From Phytomonas francai (lineage: Eukaryota; Euglenozoa; Kinetoplastea; Trypanosomatida; Trypanosomatidae), in assembly GCA_001766655.1 (NCBI GenBank), contig MJCC01000010.1, forward strand, positions 497,257-561,256: 64,000 bases of DNA. The letters are read 5' to 3'. Below, one piece after another: positions 1 to 8,539 of this stretch. A program made the position numbers and the translations under genes. Each line of letters begins with the position of its first letter. Positions within the stretch are counted from its first letter, which is position 1. The notes beneath the pieces are model-generated. The model was not told the DNA's origin, ran no database searches, and saw nothing but the letters and a program-made list of their open reading frames with translations.

Positions 1-3000
1 GGATTTGTCCAGAACGGCAATGGCAACCGCCCAACACCGCCTGCGACTGGTTCAATGGCCACGGGTCTATCTGTACGGAAAGGAGCCCGTGCCGGTGCTC
101 ATTCGAGTCCATCGGTTAACTTTCATGACCAGACGCAGAATGACACTAGGACCGAGAAAGTCGACAAGGCAGAGGAGCTGATGGAGGTCTCAGCGATCCC
201 GGCCCGCCCGATAGAAAGGTTCTTCGTTCAGTGCCAAAATCAAACGACCGGCGGCGGCGGTGCCCAGAACCCCGAGGTCGTGAATTCCGGCAACCTCGCA
301 GAACTCCGCGACGAGGACGAGATGGTGCTTGCGCAATTCGCTGAGTTCACGGACGATGATTCCTTCTTTAGTGACTGCACATCACCACCAGAGGACAAGC
401 CCGAGGCCCCAATAGCAGACACGCTGTGGCTAGAGTCTACCAAGTCCGCGCACGAAACCCTCCGGCTGCACATGCGCAGCAACGGCCGCTTTAGTGAGGA
501 GTATGCTTGGGAACGCTTGATCAACGCGCCGTGGCTTTACCAGATTCACGTTAATGGCTCCGCGCTATTGCACTCTTCCTTCTTCATTTTCCCAGCCCGA
601 TGGACGCCGCGGGTTATTGTGTACAATATTATGCATCACTGGATGTATGAAATCATCCTTTTCTTTATGATATTAAGCTATTGTATATTTCAGGCGACCT
701 GGGCACGCTACTCGGCCCCAGAGGGCAAGATGACCAAGCCAGATTATATGCTTTGCGCGGACACCTTGTTTACAGTATTGTTCGGGATCGAGCTGCTGTT
801 TGGTCTTTTTGCGAAGGGTTTCTTGCTTCACTCGCGCGCATTCTTCCGGTCTCCTTGGGGTTGGTTGGACACTGCTGTTTTTATTATGCTGATTCTGGAG
901 TGTACCAACGACCAGCGCCTTTGGAATTTCACGGCGTGGCGTCTGATTAGATGCATAAAATGCCTCGTGCGCGTCCCCATACTCGTGCACTTGAAGATCT
1001 TGGCGAAGTCCCTTCTCCGTTCTACAAATGGGCTCGCCAACATCAGTCTTCTGCTATGGTACTTTATATTCTTTTTTGCCTTGCTTGGTCTGCAGCTCTT
1101 CTCAGGTGCGCTACACAGTCGCTGTGTAAGCATAATCACCGACAGAGTAACGAATCAAATCTGCAGCAACGTTTCCACTGGGAAGTATTGGTTTTATTGG
1201 GGACACCATTGCGACAAAGGCTACGCGTGCATCCAGGATGTATCTTCAAATCCACACTATGGCTTCCGCAGCTTTGATGACATTGGCCATGCGATGCTTT
1301 CCACATTCCAAATTATGACTTTTCAGGGATGGACTGGGCTTCTGAGCGAAACCAATGACGCTGTGGCCGTAGCGGCTTTTCTGTATTATTTTTTTACCAT
1401 TCTGTTGTGCACATGGATCGTGCCCTCCATGTTCCTCGGTGCGTTTATTACGAAGATTGAGAAGATTAGTCGACTTTTTGCTCTGAAGCAGCTGAACGTT
1501 TTCAATAACGTCTTGCTTGAGCAGCGCCAACGCGTGTGTTCTGCCGTCCGTCTAAGCGACTACATAAAACAAGATAAAAGTGGAGGTATTACACGTTACC
1601 TGACTTACACTTCTAGACATTACGACGGCGGCAACGATGATGGTGCCTCCAAATACCGTTTCCTGGGCGCTAAGGCAAGGCGGCGCAGGTCCGTGCAGAA
1701 CACCTACTGGACAGACGAACGACGGCTGCAGCTCCAACTTTCGCTCTCACGCCACCGCGCTTTCGCCGAAGACGCGGAGCAAATGAGTGCCAAATTATCT
1801 CGAAAAAAAGACTTTGGGGATTCCGTAAAGCCTTCTTCGGCAAAAAGGAGCGCGCGTCGCCCCGACTCACGCGATGAATTCCCCGAAAGCAACTCGATTG
1901 CCATTATAGGGCCCGATACCGGCGTGTCCGAAAGAGTCCCACAGGAGCCTGACAGCTTCGCCCTTGGTGGTTGTGTCAATACTGTTCAACACCATCCGCA
2001 AACCTACACCGTTGGAGCTTCACGGATGACAGAGGAATCCTTTGCGGCCCGGCAAAATGCCAAGTCCAAGGTGTTGCATTTTCTGGACCCATACGCAGAC
2101 CGCAACGATTTGGATGTGCTGCCTGAAAACTATCACGATCACCCTGAGCCTCCGCTGGAGAATGGCGCGAGGGCATCCAATGGTATCCTTCAGGCCTCTT
2201 CAACGCCTAGTGCCAATGTTCACGTAACTCGTGAGTATGTGGGGGTGGTTCCTCCTCGGCACTCTGCATCGGAACCCAACATTGTAGCTCACAGGGGCAA
2301 TCAATATTCCTCACAAAGAGTTGATGCGAGCAAAATGAGTCTAATGGAAGTGGCTCCGCCGGACTATCAGTCAGATCTGGTGCTCATTCAGGACCCGGAG
2401 GGTGGCGAATTTTCATTGACAGATACGTGTTGGGATAAGCTTAATATAGTTCGCAATATCCTGCACATGTTCACTGAGGGGTATCCACGAATCTTGACCG
2501 AGTACATGTGGAAGCATCGGGTGATGCAATACTGGTACAGCCTTTTACCTCTTAAATTTGCCAACATGTATGAGGAGAACGCGATGAAGCAACTTCAGCT
2601 TCGAAATGGTAGTAGACACATAAAGGCCCAGGGAGGCATGCGCCGCTACGACATGTTTCATGACCTCGATGAACCGAAGGTCCACGAAAGTGCTCGTGGT
2701 GGTGTGAATCGCTGTTTAAAGGAAAAGGGGGGACCTGCGAGGTGGAGCATGCCGCTCACGCGTATGGCAGAAAACATCAAGCAAAATGCCCCCATCACGT
2801 ACTTTAACATCTTCATGTACGTGTTGATCCTACTCAATGCCGTTTTCAACGCCTGTCGGTATGACACCATGCCTGACAACTGGGAAAAGGGTACATTTTT
2901 TGCTGATATTATATTCTCCATGTTCTTCTTTCTTGAGATGTTGATTCGGATTTTAGCTCTCGGCCCCGGTCCATTTTTTGTGGACGGCTTCAATTTCATA

Positions 3001-6000
3001 GAATTCACTGCGGTCACGCTTTCCCTGTTTCAGCTGGGTTTCAGCCGTGTCAACACCATTTCGTTGTTTAACTGGATTAGGTTTCTGAAGCTGTTCCGTG
3101 TGTGCTCCGTCCGCTCCACTCGTCGTGTCTTCCGAGTGCTCATTCGCGCTATTCCGGGAATCGTTTACGCTCTTATCTTTTTCTCCTTGTACGCATTCAT
3201 GTGGGTTTTGTTGGGAATGAGTTTCTTTGGTAGCCGCACAAATTGGATAGACACACAAAACGGAGATTACCACACCCGCGCCAACTTTGAGACTTTTTTC
3301 GACGCCGTTTACGCGGTTTCCCAGACGTTCTCGCTGAACCGAGATGAATGGCTTTATCTTTCGTGGAACGGCATGCGCGTGCGTGGTGGCTACACGATTT
3401 TGTATTTCATTGCTGCGTCCCTGACCGTTTTTATCTTTCGTTTCTTCTTTATCGCGATATTTCTGTGGGCCTTCCAGGCACAAGAGGAGCACGGTGTGTT
3501 TCTGGGCGCAAGCATAGGTGAAGGAGATCCCAACATTCCTCTTCACAGCCGTCGGAATGACTGGCTTCTGCCTTGGTTTGACTTCACTGTATGGCGATCG
3601 TTCAAGCACATCCATGGCGGCTTTAAGCGTCGTGATGTGGCCCCTGATGAAGTCTACTACATCAATGAAGACATGCAACGAGAGCTGCAGTTCGCAGAAG
3701 GCAGAGAAAACTACCTGAAAACTCTAAATGAGACTGGCTACACCATCGACCGCACGCCACTCGACGAGCATGCGCTCATCCCTCGCGAAGCGAGCCCACA
3801 AGATGAAAAGCCCCCCAGCGGGCCGCAGTACTTCAGCGTAGGCGATCGGCTCTACCCATGGAACGTTCTGTACGGAGCGCACCAAACCTATCACCGACGG
3901 ACCTTTTATGAGAACAAGGCCCAGCTTCGCTTTGCTCGCGAGCGGCTCTTTGTGCCGGCGGAGCTACACGGCGACGGGCCCCGAACGGCCCCCGACGGCG
4001 GCGCCGCGCCGCCCTCTTCACCTCACCCGCAGCCGCCCCGCCACCTCCTCCTCCCGGGGCCCCGCATGCGCTACCAAACCCTCCTGCAGGGCGGCCGCCG
4101 CCTTTTCGAGCGCTGCCAGGACTGCAATACGCACAAGGCGGTGGGGCTGCGCGCGGCGCCCGGTGTGGCCCAGCGCACCCCGGACGACCTGCACGCGGAG
4201 CACTGCCACGTGGCCGCCGTCCGGAGCGCGCGGCAGCTCGTGCTCGACGCCGTCCTCGGCTACGTTCGCCTTCAGGCCGACCGCGGCGTGCGGCCGACCA
4301 GGCACATGATCGAGGTCGTCCTCGGGCAGGCCTGGGGGTGCGGCATGCTGCTCTCGGAGAACATCGACAACCTCGCCAGCACGGACCTGCCACAGGCGGA
4401 GCGAAGCTGGGACCCCCTCCTGCGCGCGCTGGAAATTCAGAGGTGGCTGCTCGAGCTTCACATCGGTGAGGAACAAGTCGGGCGGGCGACGCTCGCCTAC
4501 ATTCTCGCGCATCAGAAAAGAACGGAAATAGCGACCCAGGATTCTGAGTATAGGGAATCGTCGAAGGACCACTCATTTGTGATTTTCAAGCCATTAAACC
4601 CGATACGTCGCTGCGTCACCTCCATTGTTGAGTCCGTGTGGTTTCAGACATTTATATTCGTGATCATTTTCGTTTCCTCAATTTGTCTTGCCGTATATAC
4701 CCCTGGAGAGTACAACCGCGATATGGGTGGAAGCTACAACAGCACCAAATACAAATTTCTGCATGTAGCGGATGACGTCTTCACCTTGATTTTTACCGCA
4801 GAAATGCTACTCAAGTGGGTCAGCATGGGCGTTGTTCTGCCGGTAGGGCGTGCCTACTTCTGGCACTTGTGGAATATCTTTGACTGTTTTATTGTGATTT
4901 CTTCCCTGGTATCCTGGTTTTCACACGGGGTCTTTCTGCGCTACCTCAAGGTCTTCCGCTGCTTTCGTATTATCGGTCCACTGCGATTCTGGAGCTGGAA
5001 CCCGAGCATGATTCCAATTGCTCGCGCGCTCTGGGATAGCATCCCAACATTAGCCAACATATGCCTCGCCATGCTCATGAACTATGTTGTGTGGGCCATA
5101 ATCTTTTCCTCCATGTTTATGAACAAGATGAACACATGTAGCAATGCGACCATTAACAACCGCACGGAATGCATAGATAAGGGGTTTAAGTGGAACCCCC
5201 CCACCAGGAATTTTGGGAACTTCTTCGAGAGCCTACTCACCACATTTGAGATTAGTACGGGCGCGGAGTGGCTCGATGTTATTTACAACGCTGTGGATTC
5301 CTGGTCGACTGAATTTCCACCGGTGGCTAATAGTCACCCGTGGAAGGGTCTCGTCTTCGTGGGTTATTATTACGTCTCCCACTTTGTCCTGTTTACGTTC
5401 TTCATCTCAGCCATGATTTACTGCTATTTTATTTCCAAGAGCACCATTGAGGACAAGAGCTTCAGGCATCAGCTATGGTCACGCATGGAAGAGGGTGTTT
5501 TACGCATCCAGCCTAGAATTCGCATGATACCCTCCTCTGGGTCTGCATCTCGCTTCTCCGATCGCATCGTACGCAGCCGACGGTTTGAGCTCTTAATGTC
5601 GTCTATCCTGTGGTGTAATATGGTCACAATGGCACTTCAATGGTACCAGATGACCGACACACAAAAGACAACACTCAGTGTATTCGATTTGATATTTGTC
5701 GTACTTTTCACTATTGAGGTGTTGTTGCGGCTTATTGCACATGGCCTGCGTATGTTCACACGCTGGGCATACTGCTGGGATCTGCTGGTAGTATGTCTAT
5801 CTTACATTCAGCTCGTTCTCAACTCCAGTCTTATTTATACCATGCCTTTTGATGTCAATGTGCTGCGTTTGCTTCGTGTGGCCCGCGTACTTCGGTTGTT
5901 TAACCTTGTCACATTCTCCGGAACCCACTTAATGCTCCTCAAGGAGGTTCTACAGGCCTCTATACCTAGCCTCATCAATGTTACCCTGATATATATGCTC

Positions 6001-7521
6001 GCAGTGTACGTGTTCGCCATCGCTGGATTGCATTTTTTAGGCTATATTGTCCCATATGGCGGCTATATTGACGGAAGGTACAATAACTTCATGACCTTTG
6101 TGAACTCGCTCATCATGGTGTTTCGCTTGTCAACCCTTCAGGACTGGGCCACCATGCTGCGTGGCAGCCTCGATCGCGGCAACTACTGCGGCAAAGCAGA
6201 CCACCGTTGTGGCCCGACCAACTACGCGCCTGTGTATTACATCGCTATTGTGGTCCTCTTCTTCTTAATGATCTGCTCGCTCTACATAGCGGTAATCATG
6301 GACCACTACATTTCTTCTGTCCAAATTCATGCCAGGGCTCGGTTTAACGATCTCTATTATTTCTGTGAACTGTGGTCCCGCCGCGATCCTAATGTAAAGT
6401 TGACGCTTCCCGCGACCCAAATACCCAAAATATTGCAGGAGCTTCACCTCCCGCTCGGCATCAATGACCTTTACAACCGTGCCGAGCTGCTACGTTGGCT
6501 ACGAGAATACGACATTCCCGTACAGAATGGCTGCGTCCATTACTACGCAGTTCTCTTTCCGCTTGCCAGTCGAGCGATGGCGATGTCGTTTCCCGAAGAT
6601 GTTGGTCTGGGAGGGGGGTTTGAGGTGCCGTGGCGTCCGCCCAAGCAGCCCATGGGAGCAACGACCCCTGAGTTCCAGTACGTAGGGGAGGATGGTGCTG
6701 CTCCCGGTAGACACACCCTGGCGGAGTGGTACGCGGTGTCCTACATCCAGGCGGCGTGCCGTCGCAACCGCGCGATGCGCAACTACTTCATCATGAAATC
6801 TCAGCTATGGCGGGATGGGCGGAGCGAGTGCCTTCGCCTGGGGCTTCCCTACGCCGAGTACGGCTTTGGCGCGCAGAGCCTGGACGCGCCGGACCCTTGC
6901 GAGGAGGGGCGGCGGCGCGGCTTCAACGTGGCCGAAGACGAGACCGCCAAGGGCTCCCCGGTCTTCGCGAGCACCACCGACAAACGTGCGCTTCGGGCAG
7001 AGCTGCAGCGCCAGGGCGGCGGCGGGACCGTCTCGCTGCCTGTCGTCCACCACACCGCGATTAGGCTCGAGGAGGAGCGCTTTGGCCCGAATGCGCCGAA
7101 CGCCGTGCGTCGACATGAACGCCGAACAGAGAAGCTAAGACGGCGTCGCGAGCAGGAGGAGATGGAGGAGCGACGGCACAGGGCCCCACACTGGGCGTTC
7201 GGGGATGGCGGCATACCGCAAGCAGGTCGCGTGGTGAACCCCTTCTCCCCCGTGGGGGGTGGGGCCCTGCCGGAGAGTTTGGCGCGTAGCGCGCATGGCG
7301 ATCACCCAGAAAGGCCCAGAAGCAGTAACATGAGTAGGATACGCGTTATCGCAGTCTCCCCCCCTCTTGACCGCAATGGCAGCAGTCGCCGCATCTCAGA
7401 CCCTAGAAGCCCTAGCTACCAACCACCTTTGGGCACAGATCCGGAGGTGTTTCAAAATGAAGAAATCTCCCGTCGCAGTCAACTACGCTCAAATGATGAG
7501 TTTCCCACCCGTAAAACCTAG
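1..7521 (+). CDS. Four-domain voltage-gated cation (calcium-type) channel alpha subunit, 5' end probably outside the window
   Basis: Pore-forming subunit of the Cav/NALCN/Cch1 superfamily; its T. brucei relative localises to the flagellum attachment zone (family knowledge). The first visible ATG is at 55 (2,488 codons), but the frame is open to base 1, so the N terminus may extend further. Counting from the ATG at 55, four six-helix repeats lie at about residues 190-480, 915-1145, 1525-1795 and 1842-2085, each with a basic S4, for example RLLRVARVLRLF in repeat IV. The pore loops read TFQGWT (Q424), NRDEWL (D1097), STGAEW (A1737) and STLQDW (Q2029), so the glutamates of the classical EEEE filter are not seen at those aligned positions. 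An IQ-like motif begins at residue 2231 (IQAACRRNR), suggesting calmodulin binding. Inter-repeat linkers are long and disordered; the II-III linker (3950-4520) is strongly GC-rich. Family assignment is firm, ion selectivity is not. Confidence 0.93.
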   Translation, partial: GFVQNGNGNRPTPPATGSMATGLSVRKGARAGAHSSPSVNFHDQTQNDTRTEKVDKAEELMEVSAIPARPIERFFVQCQNQTTGGGGAQNPEVVNSGNLAELRDEDEMVLAQFAEFTDDDSFFSDCTSPPEDKPEAPIADTLWLESTKSAHETLRLHMRSNGRFSEEYAWERLINAPWLYQIHVNGSALLHSSFFIFPARWTPRVIVYNIMHHWMYEIILFFMILSYCIFQATWARYSAPEGKMTKPDYMLCADTLFTVLFGIELLFGLFAKGFLLHSRAFFRSPWGWLDTAVFIMLILECTNDQRLWNFTAWRLIRCIKCLVRVPILVHLKILAKSLLRSTNGLANISLLLWYFIFFFALLGLQLFSGALHSRCVSIITDRVTNQICSNVSTGKYWFYWGHHCDKGYACIQDVSSNPHYGFRSFDDIGHAMLSTFQIMTFQGWTGLLSETNDAVAVAAFLYYFFTILLCTWIVPSMFLGAFITKIEKISRLFALKQLNVFNNVLLEQRQRVCSAVRLSDYIKQDKSGGITRYLTYTSRHYDGGNDDGASKYRFLGAKARRRRSVQNTYWTDERRLQLQLSLSRHRAFAEDAEQMSAKLSRKKDFGDSVKPSSAKRSARRPDSRDEFPESNSIAIIGPDTGVSERVPQEPDSFALGGCVNTVQHHPQTYTVGASRMTEESFAARQNAKSKVLHFLDPYADRNDLDVLPENYHDHPEPPLENGARASNGILQASSTPSANVHVTREYVGVVPPRHSASEPNIVAHRGNQYSSQRVDASKMSLMEVAPPDYQSDLVLIQDPEGGEFSLTDTCWDKLNIVRNILHMFTEGYPRILTEYMWKHRVMQYWYSLLPLKFANMYEENAMKQLQLRNGSRHIKAQGGMRRYDMFHDLDEPKVHESARGGVNRCLKEKGGPARWSMPLTRMAENIKQNAPITYFNIFMYVLILLNAVFNACRYDTMPDNWEKGTFFADIIFSMFFFLEMLIRILALGPGPFFVDGFNFIEFTAVTLSLFQLGFSRVNTISLFNWIRFLKLFRVCSVRSTRRVFRVLIRAIPGIVYALIFFSLYAFMWVLLGMSFFGSRTNWIDTQNGDYHTRANFETFFDAVYAVSQTFSLNRDEWLYLSWNGMRVRGGYTILYFIAASLTVFIFRFFFIAIFLWAFQAQEEHGVFLGASIGEGDPNIPLHSRRNDWLLPWFDFTVWRSFKHIHGGFKRRDVAPDEVYYINEDMQRELQFAEGRENYLKTLNETGYTIDRTPLDEHALIPREASPQDEKPPSGPQYFSVGDRLYPWNVLYGAHQTYHRRTFYENKAQLRFARERLFVPAELHGDGPRTAPDGGAAPPSSPHPQPPRHLLLPGPRMRYQTLLQGGRRLFERCQDCNTHKAVGLRAAPGVAQRTPDDLHAEHCHVAAVRSARQLVLDAVLGYVRLQADRGVRPTRHMIEVVLGQAWGCGMLLSENIDNLASTDLPQAERSWDPLLRALEIQRWLLELHIGEEQVGRATLAYILAHQKRTEIATQDSEYRESSKDHSFVIFKPLNPIRRCVTSIVESVWFQTFIFVIIFVSSICLAVYTPGEYNRDMGGSYNSTKYKFLHVADDVFTLIFTAEMLLKWVSMGVVLPVGRAYFWHLWNIFDCFIVISSLVSWFSHGVFLRYLKVFRCFRIIGPLRFWSWNPSMIPIARALWDSIPTLANICLAMLMNYVVWAIIFSSMFMNKMNTCSNATINNRTECIDKGFKWNPPTRNFGNFFESLLTTFEISTGAEWLDVIYNAVDSWSTEFPPVANSHPWKGLVFVGYYYVSHFVLFTFFISAMIYCYFISKSTIEDKSFRHQLWSRMEEGVLRIQPRIRMIPSSGSASRFSDRIVRSRRFELLMSSILWCNMVTMALQWYQMTDTQKTTLSVFDLIFVVLFTIEVLLRLIAHGLRMFTRWAYCWDLLVVCLSYIQLVLNSSLIYTMPFDVNVLRLLRVARVLRLFNLVTFSGTHLMLLKEVLQASIPSLINVTLIYMLAVYVFAIAGLHFLGYIVPYGGYIDGRYNNFMTFVNSLIMVFRLSTLQDWATMLRGSLDRGNYCGKADHRCGPTNYAPVYYIAIVVLFFLMICSLYIAVIMDHYISSVQIHARARFNDLYYFCELWSRRDPNVKLTLPATQIPKILQELHLPLGINDLYNRAELLRWLREYDIPVQNGCVHYYAVLFPLASRAMAMSFPEDVGLGGGFEVPWRPPKQPMGATTPEFQYVGEDGAAPGRHTLAEWYAVSYIQAACRRNRAMRNYFIMKSQLWRDGRSECLRLGLPYAEYGFGAQSLDAPDPCEEGRRRGFNVAEDETAKGSPVFASTTDKRALRAELQRQGGGGTVSLPVVHHTAIRLEEERFGPNAPNAVRRHERRTEKLRRRREQEEMEERRHRAPHWAFGDGGIPQAGRVVNPFSPVGGGALPESLARSAHGDHPERPRSSNMSRIRVIAVSPPLDRNGSSRRISDPRSPSYQPPLGTDPEVFQNEEISRRSQLRSNDEFPTRKT

Positions 7522-8292
7522 AGCCAGATGAATATACATGCGTATTTCACTATTTGTGTGTATTGAAACATCTTCAAAACGAAACGATGCTCCGCTCCTT
7601 CTTGTTCACGATCGACCCAAGGGATAAGGCACCTTTCAAAGTGAGTAGGTCGTACTTTGTAACCATTTTATCATAATTGCATACTGAACAATTCGTTGGG
7701 GTCTCAAGTGAGTTGAATAAGTATGCTTTTCTTCAGATGTATTGATTGTGTGGGATCATATATATCTATATGTATGTATTTTCACGGCTTTTGTTATTCG
7801 CTGATATCTGAAATCTCACGCTAAACACTACAACTTTTCCTTCGAATGTATATATTTTCACCTCCATGTATATGTAGTTTATTGACTCCCTGGTATTGAC
7901 AGGCATGTACATTTGTTTGAGTTTAATCACTTAGAATTAGAGAGAGAAAAATATCTTTGGTAAAGTCTGATATTGAAAAATAGAAGTCCTACGTGGTATA
8001 TTATGTAAGTTAGATTAGTGGGCCAGTTTTGCTCATTTTTTGTCATTCATTTCTACCTGCTATTATACACGCTATTTTTTTTCGTTAAAAAAATCGATAT
8101 ATAATATGAAATTCTGTGTGTTCTGAAGGGGGTAGGGCTTGGGAGAAATCTTATTCAAGGCTGTTGTTGCGGGTAATCGATTTATTGTGTGCGTGTGTGT
8201 ATCCGGGCGATATTCGATTTAAATTTTCCTTCAAGTGAGAATACAAACACAAATAATAACATACCCATTGTGATGTTCTTCCCCCCCTCCCC

Positions 8293-8307
8293 NNNNNNNN
8301 NNNNNNN
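8293..8307. other. 15-base run of N (assembly gap) inside a poly-C tract
   Basis: Fifteen N lie inside a C-rich tract spanning roughly 8281-8325. The true length is unknown; a C homopolymer that defeated sequencing or assembly is the simplest explanation. No gene is interrupted. Confidence 0.95.
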
Positions 8308-8335
8308 CCCCCCCATCTCCCCCCTCCACACACAG
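8308..8335 (+). promoter_or_regulatory. Candidate spliced-leader acceptor for importin beta
   Basis: A C-rich pyrimidine tract ends in CACACACAG with AG at 8334-8335, 204 bases before the ATG at 8540. A competing site is the T-rich tract 8384-8392 with AG at 8396-8397, which would give a 5' UTR of about 142 bases. Prediction from base pattern only. Confidence 0.4.
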
Positions 8336-8539
8336 GGAGAAAGATTACTATCTATAAACTCCTCTTACAAACTTGTTTTCATGTCTTTTTTTGAAAGGGA
8401 AAAGTTGAGAGTTCAAACCTAACGTGCTTGCGCATTAAAGGGTTCATCTAAATTTTGAAACTAAAACCCCAAGTGTAGTGTGTTTTGAGTCAAACCATCT
8501 ACGGTGTCCTTGCTTCAACAAGGGAGTAATCTGAGTGTG

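Larger units (their letters stand above)
7522..8539. other. Intergenic region between the channel and importin beta genes
   Basis: AT-rich spacer of about 1 kb holding the 3' UTR of the channel gene and the 5' UTR of importin beta. I see no gene in it. The notable parts are a C-rich stretch with a run of N at 8293-8307 and a second T-rich tract at 8384-8392 followed by AG at 8396-8397. Confidence 0.7.

Noticed and set aside
2953..3678. 241-codon minus-strand frame across channel repeat II
   Set aside because: Antisense to conserved transmembrane helices; no independent coding evidence and no opposite-strand genes elsewhere in the window.
3833..4576. Two overlapping minus-strand frames (247 and 184 codons) and a plus-strand frame (3908-4309) in the channel gene
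   Set aside because: They coincide with the GC-rich II-III linker and have Arg/Ala/Gly-rich translations typical of shadow frames.
8504..8539. 12-codon upstream extension of importin beta
   Set aside because: It begins at GTG; eukaryotic initiation and family alignment favour ATG 8540.
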